A DNA stretch of 64,000 nt from Areca catechu (taxonomy: Eukaryota; Streptophyta; Magnoliopsida; Arecales; Arecaceae). This document shows positions 45,451 to 56,613 of the stretch, piece by piece (the first letter of the stretch is position 1; the number at the start of each line of letters is the position of its first letter). A model generated the notes under the pieces. That model was not told the DNA's origin and made no database searches. It saw only the letters and a program-made list of their open reading frames with translations. Both the position numbers and the translations under genes were made by a program. The stretch lies in the NCBI GenBank assembly GCA_021397845.1, contig CM038040.1:48937088-49001087 (forward strand), given 5' to 3'.

Positions 45451-46882
45451 TGATGTGGAACTAATATGCATGCAATTATTTTTGTATGTTTTATATATGG
45501 AATTAAGTGATTAAAACTCGAAAATCAGATCAAAATAACTTGTAGGAAATTCTATATGAATTTTAAAAATTTTAGAAACTAAGCATGCAGATTAGGACCT
45601 AAGAAAGCAGTAAAGATGGATCGTCGGGACTGAGAAGCCTCGGTTAGGGCAAGTTCTCCTACAATAAAATTACTGGTGGTAGAGGGGGTGTACCTGGCAA
45701 CGTCTGATGCGCCTTATGAAGATCGCAACGAAGGGATCTCTCGTTCCTCAATAGATGCGGCCTGGAAAATCGATCCAAAGACCAGCGGATACCCTGCTTT
45801 TTGCTCAGTGGTCTGATTGAGGCTTGGCTGGAGTCGTTGGATTTGTAGGAACTCGGGGACCTGCAAACAACTGTCAGGGGTCAGAAAACAAGGTTGGGAG
45901 CACAAGAAAAAAATCAGAAACAAGGCAGCAAGGGCATGGAAAGAGGAGGCTTGGATGATGGCTGGAGGCAGTTGCAACACCGGGAAGAAGAAACTCTCAA
46001 AATCCCTTTATGCACACAGCAGGATAACACATAGCAATTGAAGAGAACTCAAGTTTTAATTCATATATCAAAATCAATCCTCATACAAGAGACTAGGGGC
46101 CTTTAAATAGACCCTTAGTCTTGGGCCCCAAGTAAGGGTACATTAAACATTACATAAGAATCCTTTTCCTTCTCAAACCCTAGCTAGAAAATAAGGAAAC
46201 ATTAGGTAGAAAAAATCCCTAAAAATTCTGTCCTTTTCTCTTGACTTGGTCAACACTCCAAGGATGCCTAGGGGGTGTGTTGGGCTTCTAGGAGTAGCAA
46301 GGGGCTAATCCAAAGGGGCTCGGGTGCATGGGCTTGGGCCTTTGGAAGTTGGGATGGCCTGGTAGCCAGGTAGCAAGAATATTCCCTGGTATCTTGCTTT
46401 TTAAGGGCTTGGGCTTGGTGCTTGGGCTTGATTTTTTTGGGCTAGGATGCAGATGGACCTCTGGAATCATGGATGCCCTGGTCGATGAATATACTTTGGC
46501 ATCTGGAAGGGAATCTAGGTATCTAGAGGGCATCTGCAAGGAATCAAGGTTTCTGATTTCTCCTCCTGAGATCTTCAAATCTTCAGGCTGGGTTGGACTT
46601 GGATTTCACTTCCATATCTTCAAACTGGTTGGACTTGGTCTTCACTTGTATGATGTGGTCTTGAATCTTTAGTGTACTTGGACAAGACTCAAAAAAATAA
46701 AGTTAGCTCAACATGAGCTGACTAGCATTGAACTGAAATAACAACTCAAAAGACTCAAATAACAATTAAAATGGACTCAAATGGGCTAAGCCCTTATTAC
46801 AGACAGACTTATAAATTATTGATCAACCCACAGAGGGTTGAAAAGCCTCTGTCATATTCTGGTGCCTCTGGTGTCCGCACCA
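45451..46882 (-). repeat. 3' LTR of chromovirus copy 2
   Basis: It runs from TGATGTGGAACTAATATGCA to the internal boundary CGCACCA|ATTCTCCCGGGG, which is also the boundary in copy 1. It is a direct repeat of 50184-51603. A TATA-like CTATTTAAAG lies on the minus strand at 46110-46101. Confidence 0.9.
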
Positions 46883-47545
46883 ATTCTCCCGGGGTGGAAG
46901 GAACTCGACCCTGTCGAGTGAAGATCAAGCTGGCTCACATATCTCTCGAGGAGGTCTCGGCTAAGGCACTGCAAGTCCTCTCGAGAAATTCAAGAATTGT
47001 CCAACTCTGGTCAGCCTTGCCATCGAACCAGGTAGCGTTGATAGCCGTAGCCCTGGGTCGTTATGGCTTGATTGTCCTGGATACGCTCGATCCGTTCTCC
47101 TCTCTCAGGCCAAATTTATTAGTGGACACTCTGGGTTAGGGTCACTCACAATGAAAAGGAATAGGACCAAAGGCCTCACTAGGTATTGCTGCTGGTTCCC
47201 TGTACTCAACCAGGTCTGTAATATTGAAGGTAGAACTAATGCCCAAATCCGAAGGCAAGTCTAACACCTAGGCATTTGATCCAACCTTCTCTATCACTTT
47301 AAAAGGTCCAGCTTTGCGAGCATGAAGCTTCTTTTAGGCCTAAGCCTAACCAAGATAGAATCCACTACATCAAATTCTTTGGTCCATCTTCGGGAATTAG
47401 CCAGTTGTTTCAAAATTAATGCAGGTGATGAACATGCTGGGCACATGTAGACTCCTAACAAATGATGCAAAGGACTCATACTGACACCTAACAGACTGGA
47501 CTATGCATTCCTATCGAAGGAAATTTTATTGAACTCTTTTGGATC
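46883..47545 (-). pseudogene. Integrase tail and chromodomain remnant of chromovirus copy 2
   Basis: On the minus strand, QLANSRRWTKEFDVVDSILV (about 47400) and DLPSDLGISSTFNITDLVEY (about 47250) are the integrase C-terminal part. YQRYLVRWQG (about 47030) with surrounding sequence is the chromodomain, followed by SREDLQCL-type sequence. Frameshifts and stops break all pieces. The remaining segment corresponds in content to that kept in copy 1, with the integrase core missing. Confidence 0.78.
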
Positions 47546-47550
47546 TAAAC

Positions 47551-49365
47551 CTAAGAGACTATAGACTCTCTAAGTCTGACCCTAGTGTGGTGTGCACAAG
47601 AGTATTTACAATGGACTCCAAGCAAATGCCATAAGGTCTTCCAAAAATAGGTTACAAACCTAACATACTCAAAGAATTGGTGTAACCGAACGACCTCAAC
47701 AAAGTGTAATTGGAAAGTTTGGGAAACATTGGAAGCCTTAGGATGTGGCAAGAAATAAGAATCGGAGTCTTGGGACAATCCATTGGAGGCATGCAATAGA
47801 CCTTGGTTAATAGGGGTGACCTTAAGATTTGAACATTGATCTATGGGTGACATAAGGTCCACTTGAAAGAGGGAGAATTTGGTCATTGCAAGCGCATGGT
47901 CTTTAAGAAAGGATGGCTTAATCAGCTCAAGACAAAGGTTATCAGCTAGGGTTAAAGGAATAAACTCTTGATGAGAATACTGAATGAGGTCCTGGGCTGA
48001 AACTAGTTCTAGAGTAGGATGGGGATCAGGTGGAAGGTCATCAGGAAGGTGTTTGGGAAGCTTATCTTGAAGGTCTTCTAAAATAATGTCTACTTCCTGG
48101 GATTGTTCCTTAGGGACCTCCTCTATGGACAACTCTAGTGGACCCTCACTTTCATCTACCATGTTTGATCCTGGCTCAGGCACTCCTTCAATTTCTATAG
48201 TAGGTTCAGGATCCTTTTCTAGTAGTTCCTCAGTGATTTCAACCTTGGGTCCATCTTCATCATAGTTCTCAAAATCTTCTCCTTCGTATTCATCTGCTAA
48301 ACTAGGATCAGCTTCATACACTTCTACCTCAGGTTCTTTAACGGGTTCTAGGATTACTTCCTTGCAAATTAATGGAATAGGAGTAGTAGCCTGATCTAAA
48401 GGAAGTCGTCTAGGTTTGGACTTAGGCTCAAGAAAATTATCCTTATTGGACTTAGATTGATTGATCCTGAGTTCCCTCTGATATAACTCGAATTTCCTAG
48501 CTAGGTGATAGGCTTCCGCTAGGTCCTTAATTTGATAATGATACAGCTCCCACTGGATATCCCTACGCAAGCCATCCTGAAATCTAGCGATGATCTTAGA
48601 CTTAGGTTCGACTGTGTTACATTTCCTACTAAACTCGTCAAATTGGTCAATGTACTCAGACACGGTCATGTTCCTTTGTTTCAATTTGTACCATTGGTCT
48701 AAAAGTTTGTATTCATAAGATTCACCTAGGTACTCCTCTCTCAATTTGCTTCTCATGGCTTTCCAGGTATATATTCCATTTCCCCATTGATTACATTCAT
48801 CCTCAGTATGTTTCCAATGTTGCTTGGCATATCTGATTAACCCATGTGCAGCCAAACTAATCTTATCTAACTCTGACATCCTAGTATACTCAAAGTGCTG
48901 ATCTATCATATCCTCCCATTCAGTATACATCTTAGGATCTGGTCTTCCATCAAACAGGGGTACATAAGGTTGGGTGCTTCTATGGTCAGGTTCTAAGGAT
49001 AGATCATGGTATGGGGTCCTCCTAAGGTTGGGCACCCTATATAGGTCAGAGTATTTGGTTCTCCCAGGGTTGGACTCCCTATATGGGTCAGAATATTGGG
49101 TACTCCTAGGGTTGGACTCCCTATGTGGGTCCTCTACCTAATCAAACCTATTGACTAAGTGGTCAAATCTATCATGGGTTTGGGTATTGGACTGAGTTAA
49201 CTGGGTCATCTGGCTAGTCGTCTGGGTAGTTAACTGGGTAGTCATCTGGGCCATGGATTGAGTTAGCTGCTCAGCAAGGGCTTTCATTTGGGCTTCAAAG
49301 TTATCTATGGGTTCAGCCAAGAGTGGAGATGGTGGATGATATGATGCTCCTGATCTAGTGCTCAT
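47551..49365 (-). pseudogene. gag: gag of chromovirus copy 2, one internal stop codon
   Basis: From the conserved start MSTRSGASYHPPSPLLAEPI, the frame runs about 605 codons to the stop at 47551 and is interrupted only by an in-frame TAG at 49140-49138. The N-terminal part is a Thr/Gln-rich helix (MTTQLTTQTTSQMTQLTQSN). Three 14-residue repeats (ESNPRSTQYSDPYR type) follow the stop codon. The gag domain has YTEWEDMIDQHFEYTRMSEL, RSKLREEYLGESYEYKLLDQ and EYIDQFDEFSRKCNTVEPKS. An acidic stretch and the shared end YFWKTLWHLLGVHCKYSC complete it. Apart from the one nonsense codon it is equivalent to the intact gag of copy 1. Confidence 0.85.
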
Positions 49366-50169
49366 GCAAGACTCGATCAAACCAACTACAGTTTCCTAGA
49401 CCTAGAGTCCAAAACTAGGTGCTTAATCAGGGTGGCAAACTAGTCTATGGTAACCCTGTACTCAGCCAGGCAGGTGTAAGGGGAGTGTTAGGTCCCTGAT
49501 TGCCAATCCTAGACACCAATCAAAGATTGCCAGGTAGGCGGACCAGCACACAAGCCCTTCAAGATTGAATCCCTGAACCACCATTTCTAGACACTAAGCA
49601 TAAGGCATACACAGGTTAACTTGATACAATGATCTGACACTTAGTCTGGACCCGACCAATTGGTGTCCCTAGCCCACTAGGACAAATTAAGTCTAATAAA
49701 TTTTAAGTTAGGCTTGGGACTGAATGCAGGGGTGTGGTTTTGGGTTAAGGAGAGGTGATCAAATCCTCCCCCTATCTGACATAGCAAGAGTGCCCTTAAA
49801 GGTAGATTATGCAATGATGGCAAGCAGATGATGCAGATTAGGATTAGATATTTTGGTAGCTTTTATATATGTAATTTTTTTTATATTTTGGTATTTTCTT
49901 AAATAGAAGAAAACTTGCAAATTATGGCCTAATATGCAGGAAACATACTAAAATAAAAGATATGCAAAGAGATGCTAAACAAAACCCTAAACCTTCCAAA
50001 ATTGTCTTGCTAAAAAAAATAGAGCCAAAAATTTATAGGCTGTATTTTGAATTAAGATGAATCCATCAAAATAAATTTTAGAATTTTTGGATTTCTGAGC
50101 AGGGAGAAATAACTAAAATAACAGAGCATATATGGACTAAAAAAATGCAGAAAACAAGCCCTAATCTAA
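49366..50169 (-). other. Leader of chromovirus copy 2
   Basis: Non-coding leader between primer binding site and gag, sharing segments with the leader of copy 1 (TTGGTGTCCCTAGCCCACTA near 49660; GACCAGCACACAAGCCCTTC near 49541). Confidence 0.6.
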
Positions 50170-50183
50170 GCTCTGATACTAAA
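50170..50183 (-). promoter_or_regulatory. Primer binding site of chromovirus copy 2 (single)
   Basis: The minus strand reads TTTAGTATCAGAGC directly inside the LTR. This is one base from the Met-tRNA type TGGTATCAGAGC and is present only once, unlike in copy 1. Confidence 0.8.
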
Positions 50184-51603
50184 TGATGTGGAACTAATAT
50201 ACATGCAATTATTTTTGTATGTTTTATACGTGGAGTTAAGTGATTAAATCCCAATAATCAGATCAAAATAAGTTGTAGGGGAATCTATATGAATTTTAGA
50301 AACTAAGCATGCAGATTAGGACCTAAGAAAGCAGTAAAGATGGATCGCCGGGACTGAGAAGCTTCGGTCAGGGCAAGTTCTCCTATAATAAAATTAATGG
50401 TGGCAGAGGGGGTGTACGTGGAAATGTCTGATGCGCCCGATGAATATCGCAGCAAAGGGATCTCTCGTTCCTCAATGAATGCGGCCTAGAAAATCGAGCC
50501 AAAGATCCGTGGATACCCGGCTTTATGCTCGGTGGTCTGATTGAGGCTTGGCTGGAATCGTTGGATTCGTAGGAACTCGGGGACCTACAAACAACCATCA
50601 GGGACGAGAAAACAAGGTTGGGAGTACAAGAAAAAAATCAAAAATAAGGCAGAAAGGGCATGGGAAGAGGAGGCTTGGATGATGGCTGGAGGCAGTTGCA
50701 ATACCAGGAAGAAGAAACTCTTAAAACCCATTTATGCACACAACAGGGTAACACATAACAATTGAAGAGAACTCAAGTTTTAATTCATATATCAAAATCA
50801 ATCCTCATACAAGAGACTAGGATCCTTTAAATAGACCCTTAGTCTTGGGCCCCAAGTAAGGATACATTAGACATTACATAAGAATCATTTTCCTTCTCAA
50901 ACCCTAGCTAGAAAATAAGGAAACATTCAGTAGAAAAAATCCCTAAAAATTCTCTCCTCTCTTGACTTGGTCAACACTCCAAGGATGCCTAAGGGGAGTG
51001 TTGGTCTTCTAGGAGCAGCAAGGGGCCGGCCCAAAGGGGCTCGGGCGCATGGGCTTGGGCCTTTGGAAGCTGGGGTGGCCTGGTAGCCAGTAGCAGGAAT
51101 ATAACCTGGTATCTTGTTTCTTAAGGGCTTTGGCTTGGCACCTGGGTTTGATTTCTTTGGACTAGGATGCAGATGGACCTCTGGAATCATGGATGCCCTG
51201 GTCGATGAATATACATTGGCATCTGGAAGGGAATCTGGGCATCTGGAGGGCATCTGCAAGGAATCAGGGTTTCTGATTTCTCCTCCTGAGGTCTTCAAAT
51301 CTTCAGGCTGGGTTGGACTTGGATTTCACTTCCATATCTTCAAACTGGTTGGACTTGGTCTTCACTTATATGATGTGGTCTTGAGTCTTCAGTGTACTTG
51401 GATAGGACTCAAAAAAAATAAAATTAGCTCAACATGAGCTGACAAGCATTGAACTGAAATAACAACTCAAAAGACTCAAATAATAACTAAAATGGACTCA
51501 AATGGGCTAAGCCCTTATTACAGATGGACTTATAAATTATTGATCAACCCACAGAGGGTTGAAAAGCCTCTGTCTTATTCTGGTGCCTCTGATGTCCTCA
51601 CTC
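50184..51603 (-). repeat. 5' LTR of chromovirus copy 2
   Basis: Direct repeat of 45451-46882. Its outer end reads CCTCACTC where the other LTR has CCGCACCA, so the terminal TG has been lost by mutation. A TATA-like CTATTTAAAG lies on the minus strand near 50834. Confidence 0.88.
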
Positions 51604-51608
51604 GGTGG
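51604..51608. repeat. Target-site duplication GGTGG, right of chromovirus copy 2
   Basis: Identical to 45446-45450. Confidence 0.82.
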
Positions 51609-52931
51609 TGCCCCCAGTGCTGGGTCTGCTCCTTCCCATGCCTCCTCCTCGATGACAATGAACTTTGGAGAAGGGGGTGGCAAGATGGCGGCGGCTGCTG
51701 CGGTGGCCCTGACCCAGACAACCACCTCAAGCTCTGAGGTGGGGGTCGGCTCTCGTCGCCTAGGTCGTTCCACCGCAGGCCCGGCCACCCTCTGCTCTAG
51801 CTCAGATGCAGCAGCCACTGCTCCCCTTGGCTGTGCAGGAGCAGACTCAGACACTCGCCTCCTCGGCTCGGTCTGCTCGGTGGGGGCGGCCGCCGATGCT
51901 CCCTCACCATGAGCCCTCTTCTGAGAAGGCTCCTCTGCCAGTCCTATCAGAGGCCCCTTCTAGGTGATCAAGAGCAGATCTTCCACAGAGAACCTCATAC
52001 CTGCATATAGAAGATAAAAAATATTATGTTAGCTCTAGTTCAGAAAGGACAAACTAAAAGGAGCAGGAAAAGACTCAAGCCGAACTCACCTAACTTTCCT
52101 GTTGGACTGACCCCAGCCTCGGCGAGGTTCTACTCTGATAACAGAACCTCGAGAGAAGGAATTTGAGCAGTTTGGAGCTGCTCGTAAACATCCTTGTCGG
52201 TCGCTTCGATTATAGAATTCTTATTGGGGGATCGATCTGGGTTGCTCCACACGCAGTCAATCCCCTCAACTGTGGTGAAGAAGAACTTGCTCTTCCATCC
52301 TTTGATGGAAGAGGGAAGCTCGAATTTGATCCCCCTCGGACGAGAAGAGAGGGACCACCACCCGTCTTCAGTGGGGTGGCACTTCAGAATGAAGAAGCTC
52401 TGAAGAGAAAAAAATGGGCGACAATCCCGTGAAAGTAGTAGAGCATAATGAAGCAGAAGATAGTCTTTATGGCATTGGGGACTAGCTGAACAGGAACCAA
52501 ATGGTAGTTGCTCAGTACAGACAAAAAGAAGGGATGAAGGTCTCCTCATAGAAGACAATTCGGCCCAGGCTACTGGAAGTAACCCGGTCCCCTGGTCGGG
52601 GGATTAAAAGCTGAACGGAGTACGGGATGCCATAGACATCCTCGATGGTTCCCAGTTTCTCAGCAGAGATCAACGAAGCGATCCCACCAGGACCTATTGA
52701 CCGGACAGTCTCGAGGATGGGTTCAGATGGGGGAGGAGGACGAGAAGGACGAGAAGGGCTAAGACCGGGCTCCCTAATGACAATACCACCAGGGCGATGC
52801 CTTCCCCTAAGCTAGAAGCGCATCCTATCTCCCTCCTCATCAGAAGAAGAAGATGATGGCGGCCTCGATTTAGAAGGCCCGGCTTCAGCCTGATTGGTCG
52901 AAGGACGGAAACCAGGCCCGAAATGGGACAT
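51609..52931 (-). pseudogene. 5' half of the Tat(+) antisense gene (gypsy-type transposon domain)
   Basis: From an ATG at 52931 the minus strand reads MSHFGPGFRPSTNQAEAGPS, a Ser-rich stretch ending DEEGDRMRF, and PGGIASLISAEKLGTIEDVY. After frame changes it continues with SFFILKCHPTEDGWWSLSSR, KFFFTTVEGIDCVWSNPDRS and DVYEQLQTAQIPSLEVLLSE. This resembles the plant domain called 'putative gypsy type transposon' (Transposase_28), a family recalled rather than searched. An intron is predicted at 52089-52001. The next exon (MRFSVEDLLLIT) and an Ala/Pro-rich linker run to the chromovirus insertion. Stops near 52130 and 52500 show decay. The gene runs opposite to gag-pol. Confidence 0.65.
52001..52089 (-). 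other. Predicted intron of the Tat(+) antisense gene
   Basis: Minus strand: donor TTAG|GTGAGT (52089) and acceptor TATATGCAG|GTATGAGG (52001), 89 bp, AT-rich between. Prediction from consensus only. Confidence 0.55.
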
Positions 52932-53460
52932 GGCAGAGAAAGATCAAAGGAAGAAGAAGAAAGTGGATGAAGGTCCCGAGGCGAGCCTAGCCCTAAGAAG
53001 ATCAAGGGAAGAAGAAGGAGGCTCTACTCAACCTAGCGGGGAGGAAGAGGACTGACCTGCTGGGAGCTTTGGAAGGACAAGGATGGCCGAATGAACAAAA
53101 GAGGAGCTTCGGTACAGTGGCGGGCATGAAAGATTTGAAAGAAGATGTATTTTGGGAAAGGTAACTTTTTCTTTTGAAGTGACCGTCACCCGACCGTACC
53201 GTTACAAATCCCCGCCATCGGATCTACGCCACGCGTCACTCATCAGCAAGACTGAGTTTGGGTTCGACTGCAGCCGTTTCGGGTTATGCGCCCGCAATAA
53301 CTACTCCTCGAATGCATCCACATGGCTCCTCCAGGTAGGCTGGAGAAACCGCTTCCCCAGACGTCGCCGATTGCAACCATTATTGCACCAGATCCTTGCC
53401 TTTCCACGTCAGCAGTGCATTTACCCCCTTCATCCCGAGCGCCTCGCACCAACGTGACTT

Positions 53461-53476
53461 GGGAGTGGGGGGCAAA
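53461..53476 (+). promoter_or_regulatory. Polypurine tract of Tat(+)
   Basis: GGGAGTGGGGGGCAAA directly precedes the 3' LTR start TGATGTG, as expected for the plus-strand DNA primer. The 53000-53460 stretch before it holds no recognised gene and would contain the antisense gene promoter. Confidence 0.75.
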
Positions 53477-54973
53477 TGATGTGACAAGAAGCTGACGTGT
53501 TGATGTTCATTCCCAGTCAGATGCCATGTCATAAGATCCGTCATGGTGGACACCCCATCTTGGTCTCCTTTGACCGGGCCGAGCTCCTTCAGATCAACGA
53601 GGTGGCCCATCAAAGCCAAGCTTCGTCCTCCGCCAGGTTGGCACCCGCGAGCTCGGGGCACCTAAGTTGGAGCTGAACGATTTCTTTCGCCAGATCGAGC
53701 CCCTCCGAGGCTGAGCCCCCTGAATCCGAGTCGAGCTCAGCCCTCCTTCATCAGGTCGAGCCCCTTTGAGGTCGAGCCCTCTAGGCTAGAGTCACGTGTT
53801 GACCTCCTCCGCTGGATCGAGCCCCTCAGAGGCTGAGACCTCTGGACTGGAATCGAGGTCAGCCCTCCTCCGCCAGGTCGAGCCCCTCCGAGGTCGAGCC
53901 CTCCAAGCAGGAGTCGAGCCCTCCTCCACTGGATCGAGCCCTCAGAGGCTGAGACCCCTGGATCGGAGTCGAGGTCAGCCCTCCTTCGCCAAGTCGAGCC
54001 CCTCTAAGGCCGAGCCCTCTAAGCAGGAGTTGAGCCCTCCTCCACTGGATCAAGCCCCTCCGAGGTCGAGCCCCTTGAGCCGGAGTCGAGCCTAGCCTCC
54101 TCCGCCAGGTCGAGCCTTTTGGAGGTCGAGCCCTTCAAGTCGGAGTCGAGTCCTAGCTTTCCAGCCTGACAGCCAACTTGGACGGTGCCCCGAAACACCA
54201 AGGAGGCGGAGCCACCTCCCCGAGACACTGGCGAGCGGCCCGAGGACCATCAGGAAACACTCGTCAGGTCACAATAATTGTCTGCGACCACCGCTTACAC
54301 CAGGAGAGGAAGGAGCTCCCTGACCGAGGTGCCACGCTTTTCACCAACCATCTACACCACCTGAAAGAGAAAGTCAACTAGAAGATTCGAATCCCGAAGA
54401 TGATGGCCCCCCGATCGAGGCACTGCAAGGGTTCCCGGAATGGGACGACCAGAAGGAATGCCAGAACATATAACAGTCTCCCTTATCATGAATCAGGAAA
54501 GGCATTCCATCCACGACACGGAACACCGTCTATGCACCTGACAGCTTGGGGGGATCCCAAGGTAGGCATTCAACGATCACCTGGACTTAAAAAAAACATT
54601 CAACATCCCCAGAGGAGGAGAGAGGTATGCAAGTGCAAACTACACCACTGAACATCATCCAAGCGAGTGAAGGAGAAGAAGCCTCACAGGAGGGCCAGCC
54701 CACCTCGGCTAACATCACTCCTAGCACACTCGCACCCCCACTCTCACACCATTCACTCCTCCTAGCATGGAGTCCATCAAGAGGGGCTCAACCAGAAGGA
54801 TCTGTTTTCCTGGATCATCACTGACTTGAGCATCGGAGTGCCCCCACCGGAATCACCGGCCCGGGTCACTTACCCCTGTTTTGTAGGTCTTGAAGCGCCG
54901 GCTAACCCGGAGAGGATGAGGGATGATCCGATGTCAACAGCAGCTACAGGTCATGACGATCTTGGCGGCAACA
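53477..54973 (+). repeat. 3' LTR of Tat(+)
   Basis: It matches the 5' LTR (35125-36603), starts TGATGTGACAAGAAGCTGAC and ends GGCGGCAACA, followed by CCAGT. The two LTRs differ visibly more than those of chromovirus copy 1, so this is an older insertion. It has the same internal GGTCGAGCCCCTCCGAGG repeats, with unit-level differences from the 5' copy. Confidence 0.9.
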
Positions 54974-54978
54974 CCAGT
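54974..54978. repeat. Target-site duplication CCAGT, right of Tat(+)
   Basis: Identical to 35120-35124. Confidence 0.85.
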
Positions 54979-55427
54979 GATATGCTATCTCATGGAATGC
55001 CTCATCTAAGGTTTATTCTTGGTGTCCGAAGGCAAAACTGTACTATCGAACTCCTTCCGCTTGGCCGACCTTCAATCTTGATAAAGGACCACCTTTCCCC
55101 TTCCCTCTCAAACATCTAAGGTTCGGTCGCACTTAAGCAGGTCAAACCAATGCCTCAAAGCATTCAATTGGGCTGACCTTTGATCTAAACAACCCTCACT
55201 GACCGAGGGAAGGCTCCTTGGTTCATGAGGCCACTGGAGATTACGAATGCTTATTTCTTTCCTAGCGGCATGACCTTAAAGAAAAGTAAAAACATGCCCA
55301 TCCTTTAGTCCCCTGGACCCTCGGCCCATCGAGTCCTTCGATCCCATGAATCTTCAACCCCGATATTGGCCCGCAGGCCAACCCTAAATCCTTGCACTAA
55401 AAGGCAAATAAGGCTCCTTACTCTAAA
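54979..55427. other. Non-coding stretch between Tat(+) and repeat A'
   Basis: No gene recognised. It would join 34855-35119 to form about 0.7 kb between the two A repeats if Tat(+) were removed. Confidence 0.45.
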
Positions 55428-55984
55428 GGCAGCCCAAGGAAAAATTTATCGATGCTCATTTTCATGCATATCTCAGTGCGAATAGATAGACAAAACCATT
55501 AATTCATAACAAATCCTTGTAATTAAGGAAACGTGACCAGATCTATGCTGCTATCCATTTTATCATTAAAATGCATGGCTAGCAGCGTAGAAGGGATAAA
55601 TTCTCAATTAATGGAAATTAAACATTTTGAATATGTAGCATGATTCTTCGATGCCATTCTTGATAGAATTTTCAGAACTGTCATTTTTTGTTAGGCGCAC
55701 CAAGAATATTTTCTTGTTTGAAAGTGCCTTCATAACTTGCCTACAAAGGAAGACTCCCTGGGAGCTCCTAAGGTAATGCTTAATAACACCCTCTTAGGCT
55801 CTTTCTCTCTCTCTCTCTCTCTCTCAACTTCACTCTCCTTTCTTCCTTTATGTGGCCTACCATCTAACTTGAGCATTGGAGGGCTTTTATCGAAGCAACT
55901 TCCAGCCAGGCTTCTTTTGCAAGTATAGCCATAAGTCTCACTCTTCCAGTATCTCCAGCATTCGAGTCGGTTCCAGTGCCATCA
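55428..55984. repeat. Flanking direct repeat A' (right copy)
   Basis: It matches 34311-34854. A CT microsatellite (about 55800-55827) is longer here than in the left copy (34680-34697). Confidence 0.6.
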
Positions 55985-56613
55985 CGGCACTTATCCACTA
56001 GCTACTAGAAAGGACGTATAGGAACAGGAGGAGGACGATGACGAGAAGGATCTTTTATGATTTTTTTATTTTGATATTATGTATTTAATTTTGATTCTTA
56101 TAAAATATTGTTAATTTATAAATTTATATAATTTATACTATTAATATAATATAATTAGTTTTTATTTATAATTATGGTAGTTGATTATTAATTTACTTAT
56201 AATAGATTTTAGAAAATATAATTGTTTATTATTATAATTAAAACAAGTTTTAGTAAATATTATTATGATTTATTTGAAAAATAAAAAAAATATTATCCAT
56301 AGCATTAACGATGGATATAGTTATTAGCAATGACCCTTATTAATTAGCAACAGCAACTTTTATCACTACTATTTTTTTATTTTTTTAAATTTTATTTAAA
56401 AAATTAAAAAAATATTAACCATCACTCAAATCATCGCGAATAATCCTTATTAGCGATGATCTTTTTGCCATCATAAATAAAGGTTTTCAACGATAATATT
56501 TTTTTCAAATAGTTATTAGTGTTGGAATTCCATCACTAATAGTATTAGCAATGGCACATAGATTATTAGCAATGATAATTAGTCGTTGCTAATAACTATT
56601 TTTCTTATAGTTA
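55985..56613 (+). mobile_element. Right end of a CACTA element (subterminal region)
   Basis: After an acidic-coding-looking stretch (GAGGAGGACGATGACGAGAA at 56026), the AT-rich sequence from 56290 holds repeated words such as TTAGCAATGA and its complement. It ends ATTTTTCTTATAGTTA at about 56613. This is a mutated version of the CACTA terminus TTTTTCTTGTAGTG. It may be the far end of the CACTA copy 2 that begins near 33000, with the middle replaced by nested elements and deletion. Confidence 0.5.

Larger units (their letters stand above)
45451..51603 (-). mobile_element. Non-autonomous chromodomain Ty3/gypsy element (chromovirus copy 2), nested in Tat(+)
   Basis: This has the same architecture as copy 1, on the minus strand: 5' LTR 51603-50184, primer binding site, leader, gag, integrase-tail and chromodomain remnant, and 3' LTR 46882-45451. 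It again lacks protease, RT, RNase H and the integrase core. Its LTRs differ by several percent by eye, clearly more than in copy 1, so it is the older insertion. GGTGG duplications mark both ends. Confidence 0.9.
35125..54973 (+). mobile_element. Tat-lineage Ty3/gypsy retrotransposon, plus strand, complete but decayed
   Basis: The element has a 1479-bp 5' LTR, primer binding site, gag, protease, RT, RNase H, second RNase H, integrase, a tandem array, an antisense gene, polypurine tract and a 1497-bp 3' LTR. It is bounded by CCAGT duplications. It spans 19.8 kb, or about 13.7 kb without the chromovirus nested at 45451-51603. Many nonsense and frameshift changes make it immobile on its own. 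It is closely related in protein sequence to the minus-strand element at 6466-17298, but its LTR repeats differ. Confidence 0.92.

Noticed and set aside
45714..46672. Short frames repeated at 50383-51437
   Set aside because: These are duplicated because they lie in the two LTRs of chromovirus copy 2.
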